This document shows positions 18,648 to 26,344 of a stretch of DNA of 62,215 nucleotides, one piece after another; position 1 is the stretch's first letter; each line of letters opens with the position of its first letter. The stretch is from NCBI GenBank assembly GCA_016124905.1, contig WGMV01000009.1:1-62215 (forward strand), in the 5' to 3' direction. This stretch comes from a bacterium (GTDB taxonomy: Bacteria > Pseudomonadota > Alphaproteobacteria > Rickettsiales > RI-342). The position numbers and the translations under genes are program-made. The notes under the pieces are model-generated. The model saw only the letters and a program-made list of their open reading frames with translations, made no database searches and had not been told where the DNA came from.

Positions 18648-19259
18648 ATGTTCACCGGCATCATTTCCGCCATCGGTACCATCATGGATATCCAAGAGAA
18701 AAACGGCTCACTTCAGGCCAGAATCTCCTGCCCTTATGATGCCGCCTCCATCCAGCTCGGCGCATCCATCGCCTGCAACGGCATGTGCCTCACCGTTACC
18801 TCATTGGAAAATACGAAGGAAGGCTGTCAGTTCTCTGTCGACATCTCACCGGAAAGCATTGCCGTCACGCAAGCGGGACAATGGCAGAACGGAACCCTCC
18901 TCAATCTGGAACGCGCCCTGAAAATAGGCGACGAACTCGGCGGCCACCTCGTCACCGGCCATGTGGACGGATTGTCGGAAATCCTGCACATCCAGCCAAT
19001 GGGCGACAGCTATCGCATCGAACTGGCCGCCCCCGCCACCCTCGCCCGCTTCATCGCCGCCAAAGGTTCCGTCACGCTGGATGGCATTTCTCTTACTGTC
19101 AACGGTGTGGAGCAAAATCGCTTCTGGGTGCAGATAATCCCCCATACCTGGACCAACACCAACCTGCACACCCGCAAACCCGGCGACAAGCTACAGCTGG
19201 AAATTGACGTGCTGGCGCGTTATATCGCCAGAATGCAGGAATACGGAACCCAGCCATGA
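18648..19259 (+). CDS. ribE: Riboflavin synthase alpha chain
   Basis: 203 residues, two tandem lumazine-binding barrels: the first opens MFTGIISAIGTI with the IACNGMCLTV segment, the second begins near GGHLVTGHVDGL (about residue 97) and has VTLDGISLTVN. Dismutates two 6,7-dimethyl-8-ribityllumazine molecules to riboflavin. The catalytic N-terminal MFTG is intact. Overlaps the next gene by four bases (ATGA). Confidence 0.95.
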   Translation: MFTGIISAIGTIMDIQEKNGSLQARISCPYDAASIQLGASIACNGMCLTVTSLENTKEGCQFSVDISPESIAVTQAGQWQNGTLLNLERALKIGDELGGHLVTGHVDGLSEILHIQPMGDSYRIELAAPATLARFIAAKGSVTLDGISLTVNGVEQNRFWVQIIPHTWTNTNLHTRKPGDKLQLEIDVLARYIARMQEYGTQP

Positions 19260-20350
19260 CCCTTTGCAACATTGAGCAATTGATCGACGACGCCCGCAAC
19301 GGCCGCATGTTCATCCTCGTGGATGACGAGGACCGCGAGAACGAGGGCGATCTCGTCATCCCCGCGCAAATGGCCACGCCCGATGCGGTGAATTTCATGG
19401 CCACCCACGGCCGCGGCCTCATCTGCCTGGCCCTGACGCGCGACCGGGTGGAAAAACTCCGCCTCCCCCTCATGGCCCAGGCCAACCAGAGCCGCCACCA
19501 GACAGCCTTCACCGTCTCCATCGAAGCCCGCGAAGGCATCAGCACCGGCATTTCCGCACCCGACCGCGCCCGCACCGTGGCGGTCGCCATCGACCCCGCC
19601 AAAGGCGATACCGACATCGTCTCCCCCGGCCACATCTTCCCGCTGGTAGCGCGCGACGGCGGTGTGCTCGTCCGTGCTGGCCATACGGAAGCCGCGGTGG
19701 ACATCGCCCGCATGGCAGGCCTCATCCCCGCGGGCGTCATTTGCGAGATCATGAGGGATGACGGCACCATGGCCCGCATGCCGGACCTAGAGAACTTCGC
19801 CAAAAAACACGGCCTGAACCTCGGCTCCATTGCCGATCTCATCGCCTACCGCCGCCGGCACGAAACCATCATCCGCCGCGTGGCCACCATGCCTTTCCAC
19901 AGCCGTTTCGGCGGCGATTTCCAGATGGTCGTGTTCGAAAACACGCTGGAAGGCATCGAACACATCGCCCTTATCAAAGGCGATATTTCCACACCCGAGC
20001 CGGTCTTAACCCGTATGCATGCTCTGCATATTTTCACCGACGTGCTGGGCGATGACCACGAAGGCAAGGGCGGCGAACTCCAGCAGGCCATGCAGATCGT
20101 CGGCAAGGAAGGCCGCGGCGTCATTGTGCTGCTGCGCGAAAACCAGCGCCGCAAGCTGGCCGACATGGTCTCCGCCCGGGTCAATCCGGCCCCCGGCACC
20201 AGCCACCCCATCCGCGATTACGGCATCGGCGCGCAAATTCTGCTCGATCTCGGCGTGAAACAAATGGTCCTGCTCACCAACTCCCGCCCGCAGGCCATTG
20301 GGCTGGACGGCTACGGCTTGAGCGTGGTAGACCACAGACCTATTCAATAA
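19256..20350 (+). CDS. ribB: DHBP synthase with degenerate GTP cyclohydrolase II domain (RibBX type)
   Basis: 364 residues. The first 200 form an intact 3,4-dihydroxy-2-butanone-4-phosphate synthase: acidic loop DDEDRENEGDLV (about 23-34), STGISAPDRART, SPGHIFPL and GHTEAAVDI. The second half is RibA-like by its ending (KEGRGVIVLLREN, GIGAQILLDLGV) but lacks the three zinc-binding Cys: the place where RibA has its Cys cluster reads FTDVLGDDHEGKGGELQQ. GTP cyclohydrolase activity is therefore not expected and a separate RibA must exist elsewhere. This matches the RibBX variant known in Proteobacteria. Confidence 0.93.
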   Translation: MTLCNIEQLIDDARNGRMFILVDDEDRENEGDLVIPAQMATPDAVNFMATHGRGLICLALTRDRVEKLRLPLMAQANQSRHQTAFTVSIEAREGISTGISAPDRARTVAVAIDPAKGDTDIVSPGHIFPLVARDGGVLVRAGHTEAAVDIARMAGLIPAGVICEIMRDDGTMARMPDLENFAKKHGLNLGSIADLIAYRRRHETIIRRVATMPFHSRFGGDFQMVVFENTLEGIEHIALIKGDISTPEPVLTRMHALHIFTDVLGDDHEGKGGELQQAMQIVGKEGRGVIVLLRENQRRKLADMVSARVNPAPGTSHPIRDYGIGAQILLDLGVKQMVLLTNSRPQAIGLDGYGLSVVDHRPIQ

Positions 20351-20362
20351 TTTAGCCGCCTC

Positions 20363-20788
20363 ATGCACATCCTGATCCTCGAAGCCCGTTTTTACGACCA
20401 TATCAGCGACAAGCTCGCCGCCGGCGCCATCGCCGCGCTCGAAGCCGCTGGCGCAAGCTATGATCGCGTCACCCTGCCCGGCGCGCTGGAAATACCGCCC
20501 GCCATCGCCATGGCCGCCGCCACCGGCAATTACGATGGCTACGTGGCCCTGGGCTGCGTCATCCGCGGTGAAACCTTCCATTTCGACGTGGTCTGCAACG
20601 AATCCGCCCGCGGCATCATGGATCTCGGCATCCAGCACAAACTCGCCATCGGCAACGGCATCCTGACCGTGGAAAACGAAAAACAGGCCCTTGAACGGGC
20701 CGACCCTAAGAAAATGAACAAAGGCGCGGGCGCGGCGGAAGCCTGCCTTGCGCTGATTGCCCTCAAACGCCAATGGATGGGACTATGA
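20363..20788 (+). CDS. ribH: 6,7-dimethyl-8-ribityllumazine synthase
   Basis: 141 residues, on the short side for the family because the N-terminus begins right at the first strand ([14 protein letters not shown]). Condenses the ribitylamino pyrimidine with dihydroxybutanone phosphate. Seen: [25 protein letters not shown] with the catalytic His segment, and [15 protein letters not shown] in place of the more usual G-V-L-T-T-D-T/N stretch. Overlaps nusB by four bases. Confidence 0.94.
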   Translation: MHILILEARFYDHISDKLAAGAIAALEAAGASYDRVTLPGALEIPPAIAMAAATGNYDGYVALGCVIRGETFHFDVVCNESARGIMDLGIQHKLAIGNGILTVENEKQALERADPKKMNKGAGAAEACLALIALKRQWMGL

Positions 20789-21276
20789 CCACCGACCCCC
20801 GCCCCACCAAGCCGCTTCCACCCAAGATGATGCAACGCAGCGCCGCCCGTCTGGGCGCGGTGCAGCTGCTGTTCCAGCATGAGTCGGGCATGAAAAACGT
20901 CAACCTGGACGAAGCACTGAAAGGCCTGAGCGTGCAGCTGCTGGACAACATGCGCGAAGGCGATGAGGAGGAAGGCCTCTCCTATCAGCCGGACATGGCT
21001 TTCCTGCGCCAGATCGCCGAAGGCTGCATCACCAACGCGCAAAAACTGGACGATGCCATCATCCCGCACCTCTCCGCCGAGTGGCGCTACGAGCGCATCG
21101 ACCCCGTGCTGCGCACCATCCTCCGCGCCAGCGCGTGGGAACTGATGACGACCGACACCCCAACCAACGTCATCATCAACGAATATATCGAGGTCGCCAA
21201 AGCCTTCTTTGAAGATCGCGAGATCGCCTTCGTCAACGGCTTCCTCGATCAGATGGCCAAACGCCTACGCCCATAA
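20785..21276 (+). CDS. nusB: Transcription antitermination factor NusB
   Basis: 163 residues from the ATG at 20785, which overlaps the ribH stop as ATGA; an earlier in-frame ATG at 20773 is less likely. All-helical RNA-binding protein that pairs with NusE (S10) on boxA of rRNA leaders. Family landmarks are [15 protein letters not shown] at the start, [20 protein letters not shown], and [20 protein letters not shown] with FVNGFLD at the end. An acidic insertion ([12 protein letters not shown]) near residue 60 separates the helices. Confidence 0.94.
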   Translation: MTTDPRPTKPLPPKMMQRSAARLGAVQLLFQHESGMKNVNLDEALKGLSVQLLDNMREGDEEEGLSYQPDMAFLRQIAEGCITNAQKLDDAIIPHLSAEWRYERIDPVLRTILRASAWELMTTDTPTNVIINEYIEVAKAFFEDREIAFVNGFLDQMAKRLRP

Positions 21277-21294
21277 ACAAGGCCAGCCAGTTGG

Positions 21295-22263
21295 ATGACA
21301 ACCATGCGTGAGTTCGACTGGATTGATCGTTATCTGCGGCCCCTAACCCTTGGGTTTGAAGGTTCCTTCAACCTGAAGGATGACACGGCTCTGCTACAGG
21401 CGCCGCAGGGATTGCTCGTCACTACCGATACCATGGTCAGCGGCATCCATTTCATCGGCAATGAACCGCCCAGCCTCATCGCCCGCAAACTTATGCGTGT
21501 AAACCTGTCCGATCTGGCTGCATCGGGCGCAACGCCCCATGCCTATACGTTGAACCTGAGCCTGCCCGGAGAATGCGATGAAAGCTGGATGCAGGCTTTC
21601 ACCTCAGGCCTGGCGGAGGATCAGCAACTCTATGCCCTGCATCTGGTCGGCGGCGATACCACCCTCAGCCCACAGGCATTGGTGCTGACCATCACCGCGT
21701 TTGGAATCCCGGGCACTCATGGCGTAAAACACCGCAACCGGGCAACGCCCCATCAGGATATCTGGGTCACAGGCACCCTGGGCGATGCCGCCCTGGGCCT
21801 GAAATGCGCGCATGGCGCGTTGACCGGCCCCTCTGGCCATTGGCTCAACCGCTATCGCCTGCCTGAACCACGCCTGCTGGCCGCGCATATGCTCGCCTCC
21901 TATATTCAGGCAAGCATCGATATTTCCGATGGCCTGATGGCCGACATGCGGCACATCTGCGCGGCCAGCAACGTGGGCGCGGCCATCGCGCGCAACACAT
22001 TGCCCCTCCATGAAGACACGCAACGGCTGCTGAATGAATTGCCGGAATACTGGCCCTCCATCGTGGCAGCTGGCGATGATTACGAGCTGCTCTTCACCGC
22101 CAGGCCGAAAGATGCGGAAAATATCCGGCTGGCCGCAAAAAAACTTCCGCATGCCGTTACCCGCATAGGCCGCACCACGGCCGAGGCAAATTCACTTCAT
22201 TTACTGGATGATAGCGGCAAACCCATTGCTCTTCTGCGCGAAGGCTATGTGCATCGGGGCTGA
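21295..22263 (+). CDS. thiL: Thiamine-monophosphate kinase
   Basis: 322 residues. Phosphorylates thiamine monophosphate to the pyrophosphate with ATP. Conserved pieces: LKDDTALL, TTDTMVSGIHF, NLSDLAASGATP, LVGGDTTLSP, DISDGLMADM and GDDYELLFT, all in family order. A second ATG at 21304 could also serve. Last gene of the riboflavin/nusB run, 18 bases after nusB, a frequent alphaproteobacterial placement. A perfect DnaA box TTATCCACA lies downstream at 22330-22338, alone. Confidence 0.95.
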   Translation: MTTMREFDWIDRYLRPLTLGFEGSFNLKDDTALLQAPQGLLVTTDTMVSGIHFIGNEPPSLIARKLMRVNLSDLAASGATPHAYTLNLSLPGECDESWMQAFTSGLAEDQQLYALHLVGGDTTLSPQALVLTITAFGIPGTHGVKHRNRATPHQDIWVTGTLGDAALGLKCAHGALTGPSGHWLNRYRLPEPRLLAAHMLASYIQASIDISDGLMADMRHICAASNVGAAIARNTLPLHEDTQRLLNELPEYWPSIVAAGDDYELLFTARPKDAENIRLAAKKLPHAVTRIGRTTAEANSLHLLDDSGKPIALLREGYVHRG

Positions 22264-22372
22264 GTTTCGCTGCGGCACAGCATTGGCAATCCTTGCGCAG
22301 CCCTGGCTTGTTTGCTATTCGCAATAGACTTATCCACAGGCGGCAACCTCAGCGAATGGAACACATCTTCCC

Positions 22373-22921
22373 ATGATGGCCATGCAATACACCATATCCC
22401 TGCCCCGGGGGCATGCGCCGGAAGCCATTCAGGAACGGGTGGAGAAGCGTCACCCCCTGTTCGTGGGCCGTGAGGGCCTCAAGCATAAATCCTATCTCTA
22501 CAATGCCAAAGAGGCCGTCTACGCCCCCTTCTACGTATGGGAGAATGACGACGAGCTGACCAACTTCCTGCTTGATGACCTCTTTCACGGCGTTGTCACC
22601 AGCTTCAGCCGCCCGCGCATCCGCAGCTGGCAGGTATTGCATACCTACGATGCCAACCGGCCGGACAAGGCCCGTTACGCGCGTCTGGAAAGCGATACCA
22701 TCCCCGCGGAAGCCGACGTGCGCAAACTGGTGGAAAAGGAATGGGCCAACCAGACCGCCCTGCGCGTGCATGAAGAGCTCGGCTTTCACATCATCGGGCT
22801 GGACCCTGATCGCTGGGAAATCATCCGTTACAGCGAATGGACGGACAAAAGCGCCGCTCCCAAACCGGAAGCCGATTGCATCCTGGAATACGATATACTA
22901 GACCTCTGGCGAAAAATCTGA
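22373..22921 (+). CDS. DUF4865-like protein
   Basis: 182 residues. Start ATGATGGCCATG leaves the exact Met uncertain. The N-terminal MQYTISLPRGHAPEAIQERV and the segment YAPFYVWENDDELTNFL followed by RPRIRSWQVL resemble what I recall of the DUF4865 family, whose function is unknown. No signal peptide or membrane segment; the last third is acidic. Lies 109 bases after thiL and 21 bases before the deformylase-like gene, so probably co-transcribed with the latter. Confidence 0.6.
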   Translation: MMAMQYTISLPRGHAPEAIQERVEKRHPLFVGREGLKHKSYLYNAKEAVYAPFYVWENDDELTNFLLDDLFHGVVTSFSRPRIRSWQVLHTYDANRPDKARYARLESDTIPAEADVRKLVEKEWANQTALRVHEELGFHIIGLDPDRWEIIRYSEWTDKSAAPKPEADCILEYDILDLWRKI

Positions 22922-22942
22922 ACCCGCAATCAAGAGGCCTTC

Positions 22943-23482
22943 ATGCCCGCACTCGATCTCGTCATCGCCCCGCACCCCGTTTACAAGGAAAAAAGCACAC
23001 CGGTGGACGGCATGACGCCGGATATCAAGATGCTGCTCGACGACATGATGGACACGCTGGAGGCATATGACGCCATTGGCGTGGCCGCGCCCATGGTCGG
23101 CATCAGCAAGCAGCTGGTGGTCATCAAGCTGGAGCAGGATGGTGAGATCCATTCACTGCAAATGGCCAACCCGCGCATCATCCATGCCAGCAAGGAAATG
23201 ACCACGCTGGACGAAGCCTCCATCACCTTCCCCGACGTGGTGACCGCCATTACGCGGCCGAGTGAAATCACCGTGGAATATCTTGGTACGGACGGTCAAA
23301 CGCATCGCCTTGATGCCAAAGGGCTTTTGGCCACCTGCATCCAGCACGAGATGGATTATCTGGACGGCAGGACACTACTGGATTACCTTAGCCCCATGAA
23401 GCGCGACATCGCCCTTCGCCGGATGAAAAAAGCATCCAAGCATCACCATCATCACGTCCACAGCGCCTTTTGCAATCACTAG
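22943..23482 (+). CDS. Peptide deformylase-like protein lacking catalytic residues
   Basis: 179 residues with the peptide deformylase fold pattern, but all three catalytic motifs are altered. Motif 1 (G-x-G-L-A-A-x-Q) reads IGVAAPMVG at 45-53, the Gln becoming Met51. Motif 2 (EGCLS) reads EASIT at 91-95, the metal Cys becoming Ser93. Motif 3 (HExDH) reads HEMDY at 135-139, the second metal His becoming Tyr139. Only H135 and E136 remain. The C-terminus is unusual: KASKHHHHHVHSAFCNH, a possible new metal site. Deformylase-like proteins without the active site are known in alphaproteobacteria; this is unlikely to deformylate Met. Binding to nascent chains or ribosomes is a guess. Confidence 0.85.
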   Translation: MPALDLVIAPHPVYKEKSTPVDGMTPDIKMLLDDMMDTLEAYDAIGVAAPMVGISKQLVVIKLEQDGEIHSLQMANPRIIHASKEMTTLDEASITFPDVVTAITRPSEITVEYLGTDGQTHRLDAKGLLATCIQHEMDYLDGRTLLDYLSPMKRDIALRRMKKASKHHHHHVHSAFCNH

Positions 23483-23485
23483 AAC

Positions 23486-23647
23486 ATGAAGCCGCATCAA
23501 CGCCTCACCGACGAACAGCTTCTGCACATGCGCCTGCGTGTGCCCGCAACCGAACCGGATGAGGAAATCGAGCTGCTGCGCGAGGAAAAAAAGCGCCTGA
23601 TGCAGGAGATAAAACACCTGCGCATGCAATATCAGTCGCAGGAATAA
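23486..23647 (+). CDS. Small coiled-coil protein, 53 residues
   Basis: An ATG three bases after the deformylase-like stop opens a 53-codon frame ending TAA at 23647. Residues 25-52 (EEIELLREEKKRLMQEIKHL and on) have strong charge and heptad patterning of a coiled coil. Not recognised. Position and spacing suggest translation coupled to the gene before, so it could be a partner. Convergent with the 869-residue gene, four bases away, without a visible terminator. Confidence 0.6.
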   Translation: MKPHQRLTDEQLLHMRLRVPATEPDEEIELLREEKKRLMQEIKHLRMQYQSQE

Positions 23648-23651
23648 GGGC

Positions 23652-26261
23652 TTAGCCCAGTTCGGTGCCTTGATCTACCGACGGATTATAACCCGTGCCT
23701 TGATGGCTATCCAGTCCCACCGGCTGAATGCCGTAATGTTCGCAGCGGATCTGGTAGAGATTCTGGAAATCAGGATTGCTGGCCATCATCTGCTCCAGCG
23801 CCTGGCGTGCTTCTTCATCAATCTCGTTATCATTGCCATACAGCCACTGGCGTATCATCGGAATATAGGCCGGGCAAAGCTCCTGAAGCGCCGCTTCGGT
23901 CTCGGCCCAGCTTTTGCCGCCTTCCACATGGTCAAGCAGGCGGAACAGCAGCCCACCCGCAGCACCAAACGCGCCCTCATTTGAATCGAGCTGATGATTC
24001 TCGTTCGTATCGAAACGGAACAGCGTGGAAAGGTCGTTGAAAGACTCCGCCGTCACCGGGTAATGCGTCTGGCTGAAAAGCTCCATCAGCTTGGAAGAGA
24101 AATCCACATTCGCCGCAGGCGGATCAATATGCTCCGGCGGTGTAGCCGTCGTCGTGGGTGTAGTCGTACGCTCCTGATCCGCTGTGGGCACTTCCGGAGC
24201 GGCAACTGCAGGATAGACATCCGGGTTGGTTGCGGTAGCCAGGTCGGGGTCCGTGGTCTGAACCTCCGTCCGCGCCACATTCACCTCGGCACGCATATTC
24301 TGGCCGTCGTGATTAAAGTCGTTGGACAAAAAGTTATTGCGGCCGGCCTCGCCGGTCAGAATATTGGAGAAAAGGTCCTGGATGAACTCAAGAAACGCAT
24401 GCGGAATTTCTTCCGCCAGGTCCTCGAACCGGCCTTTAACCTCGTCAAACCCCTCCGCCTCATTAACCAGCATCGTTTCGGGGTTATCTTCCGGCGTGGC
24501 CACCGTACCGTCCGAATGTGTCTGGTAATACACAGCCGGTGCACTGGCATAATTCGCCTGACGGTTCGTAACGCCATAGATGGCCGCACCAGCGTCATTG
24601 GCAGTGGCAAGCGCCGGATTATCCGTCGTCAGGTTGGTATTCGCACGCGCCGCGGTGGCAATTTGCTGCACCTGGGCCATTTGCTCATCGGTAAAAATGG
24701 CTTCGAGATCAGCCTGCGTGAACTGATCGAGATGCTGGCCGACAAACGGCACCATCACCTGATCCATATAGGAAGCGTAGGAAACGGCGAATTGCTCCGG
24801 CGGCAGGGCCAGAATGGCCTGCATGTCGTGACGCATCTGATCGGTCGCAAGCCCGCTATGAGGCCCATAGAGGATGTCCAGCATAACCTGAGCGCCCATG
24901 GACGCCTGCTGGTCATCGAACATCAAATTGCCGAGTATCTCATTGAAATCGTCCATCGGCACGCCGTCTTGCAGCATACGCGCGCCGGAAATCAAGCTCA
25001 TCCGCGTCAGGCTTGTCTGCGCTTCGGCACGGGTAACCCCATTGACCGATGCAAAGGCATCAACCAGGCTGCCGCCATTGGTGCGAGCCTGATCAAGGGC
25101 ATTCCAATACATGGTGAGCTGGTTGGCGGCCTCCGGTGTACCGCCCGCCTCAATCAAGTAAGACCCGATAAACTGAGTTGCCTGAAGGAAATCCCCCTTC
25201 AAATCATCGCTCAACGCCGACATCCCGACCATTTGGTATGCGCGTGAAACCAGCAAGGCCCGACGTTCCGGATCAGGCTCGGTTGCTATCGAACCGAGGA
25301 TGTTACGGAAATGCGGAGTCGGAGACCCATTGTTCCGAATGTCATCCGGATGCGCTTCCCAAAAGAAATTATCTACATCGGTTGTACCAACCCACGCATT
25401 CAAAACACCGTCATTGCGCGCATCATCCAGCGTACGCCCCTGGATGGTTGAGCCCGCTTCCCGTGCGGCATGCAAGGAAGCGCCCAAATCTTCATTGGGA
25501 TCGCCCGTGGGAGTGATGAATGCACCCCCGCTCATGATAGAGGGAATGGGTAATCCCCATTGAATAACAGGCTGCGGCGCATAAGCGTGCGTGCCGTCCG
25601 CTGTCGCAACCGGAGGCGAGGCAGCACCCGTTTCCGTACTGGGCGTTTCAGCAGCAGGAGATTCAACATTCGGAAGCGTGGCCGTTTCTTCCGGGTTTGT
25701 TGGCGTCGTCGTTACCGTTGGCGTCGTTTCAGCAGGCGGTGCTTCCGGAACTTCCGGCTCTTCCACTTCAGGGGTCGCAGGCGCATCAATCAAATGCTGG
25801 CTGATCGCCCTATCGCGCCCAAATACTCGTTCAATCGTCTGCGGAGGCACCACCGCGCGAATCAGGCTCGGCGCGTCGGTAATGGTTCCGGCATCCATAG
25901 CATCGAATATTTGGTCGAACGTAACGCCATTAAACAGGCTGGACATGTCCTCATCACTGACCACCCCGTTCTGCACGAGATAGTCCACCAGGTTCATTTC
26001 ATGGTTATCGCCAATGCCCTGGGTTTCAAAATAGATGCTGAGCGTTTCAGGGCTCATGGCAATGTTGATGCTCTGCCCACTGACCGAAATACTGGCCGAA
26101 CCATTGATGATGTCGTCAAGGCTCGTATTGTTCAGCTGGTCGGCATATTGGGGAAGCGCAGCAATAATCTGGCTGTCATCTCCCTCATAGCTGGTATTGG
26201 CGAAACGCAGATACCACGCCACCAAACCTGTCAGCTGTGCAAGTCGTTGATCATCCACCAT
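23652..26261 (-). CDS. Large unknown protein with an EF-hand-like loop
   Basis: 869 residues, no family recognised. Good ribosome site (AAGGAG) ten bases before the ATG. No signal peptide or transmembrane segment. Two Pro/Thr/Glu-rich linkers (about 155-215 and 690-725) split it into three parts. The middle is rich in Ala, Gln, Asp and helical. A canonical EF-hand loop, DTNENHQLDSNE, is at about residues 749-760 with ligands at positions 1, 3, 5, 9 and 12; a weaker one, DFNHDGQNMRAE, is near 647. Only two Cys. Very acidic. It could be exported by a signal-less route or act inside the cell; there is no evidence for either. Separated from metH by 83 bases. Confidence 0.75.
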   Translation of the reverse strand: MVDDQRLAQLTGLVAWYLRFANTSYEGDDSQIIAALPQYADQLNNTSLDDIINGSASISVSGQSINIAMSPETLSIYFETQGIGDNHEMNLVDYLVQNGVVSDEDMSSLFNGVTFDQIFDAMDAGTITDAPSLIRAVVPPQTIERVFGRDRAISQHLIDAPATPEVEEPEVPEAPPAETTPTVTTTPTNPEETATLPNVESPAAETPSTETGAASPPVATADGTHAYAPQPVIQWGLPIPSIMSGGAFITPTGDPNEDLGASLHAAREAGSTIQGRTLDDARNDGVLNAWVGTTDVDNFFWEAHPDDIRNNGSPTPHFRNILGSIATEPDPERRALLVSRAYQMVGMSALSDDLKGDFLQATQFIGSYLIEAGGTPEAANQLTMYWNALDQARTNGGSLVDAFASVNGVTRAEAQTSLTRMSLISGARMLQDGVPMDDFNEILGNLMFDDQQASMGAQVMLDILYGPHSGLATDQMRHDMQAILALPPEQFAVSYASYMDQVMVPFVGQHLDQFTQADLEAIFTDEQMAQVQQIATAARANTNLTTDNPALATANDAGAAIYGVTNRQANYASAPAVYYQTHSDGTVATPEDNPETMLVNEAEGFDEVKGRFEDLAEEIPHAFLEFIQDLFSNILTGEAGRNNFLSNDFNHDGQNMRAEVNVARTEVQTTDPDLATATNPDVYPAVAAPEVPTADQERTTTPTTTATPPEHIDPPAANVDFSSKLMELFSQTHYPVTAESFNDLSTLFRFDTNENHQLDSNEGAFGAAGGLLFRLLDHVEGGKSWAETEAALQELCPAYIPMIRQWLYGNDNEIDEEARQALEQMMASNPDFQNLYQIRCEHYGIQPVGLDSHQGTGYNPSVDQGTELG

Positions 26262-26344
26262 GGATAAAACACTCCTTCAGGCTTAAAATTAGCATGGGAA
26301 TGTTTACTATTTGTGACCATTAACGGATTAAGGTCGCTAAATCG

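Noticed and set aside
22330-22338. Replication origin suggested by a DnaA box
   Set aside because: A single TTATCCACA without a cluster, AT-rich unwinding region or origin-type genes is not enough.
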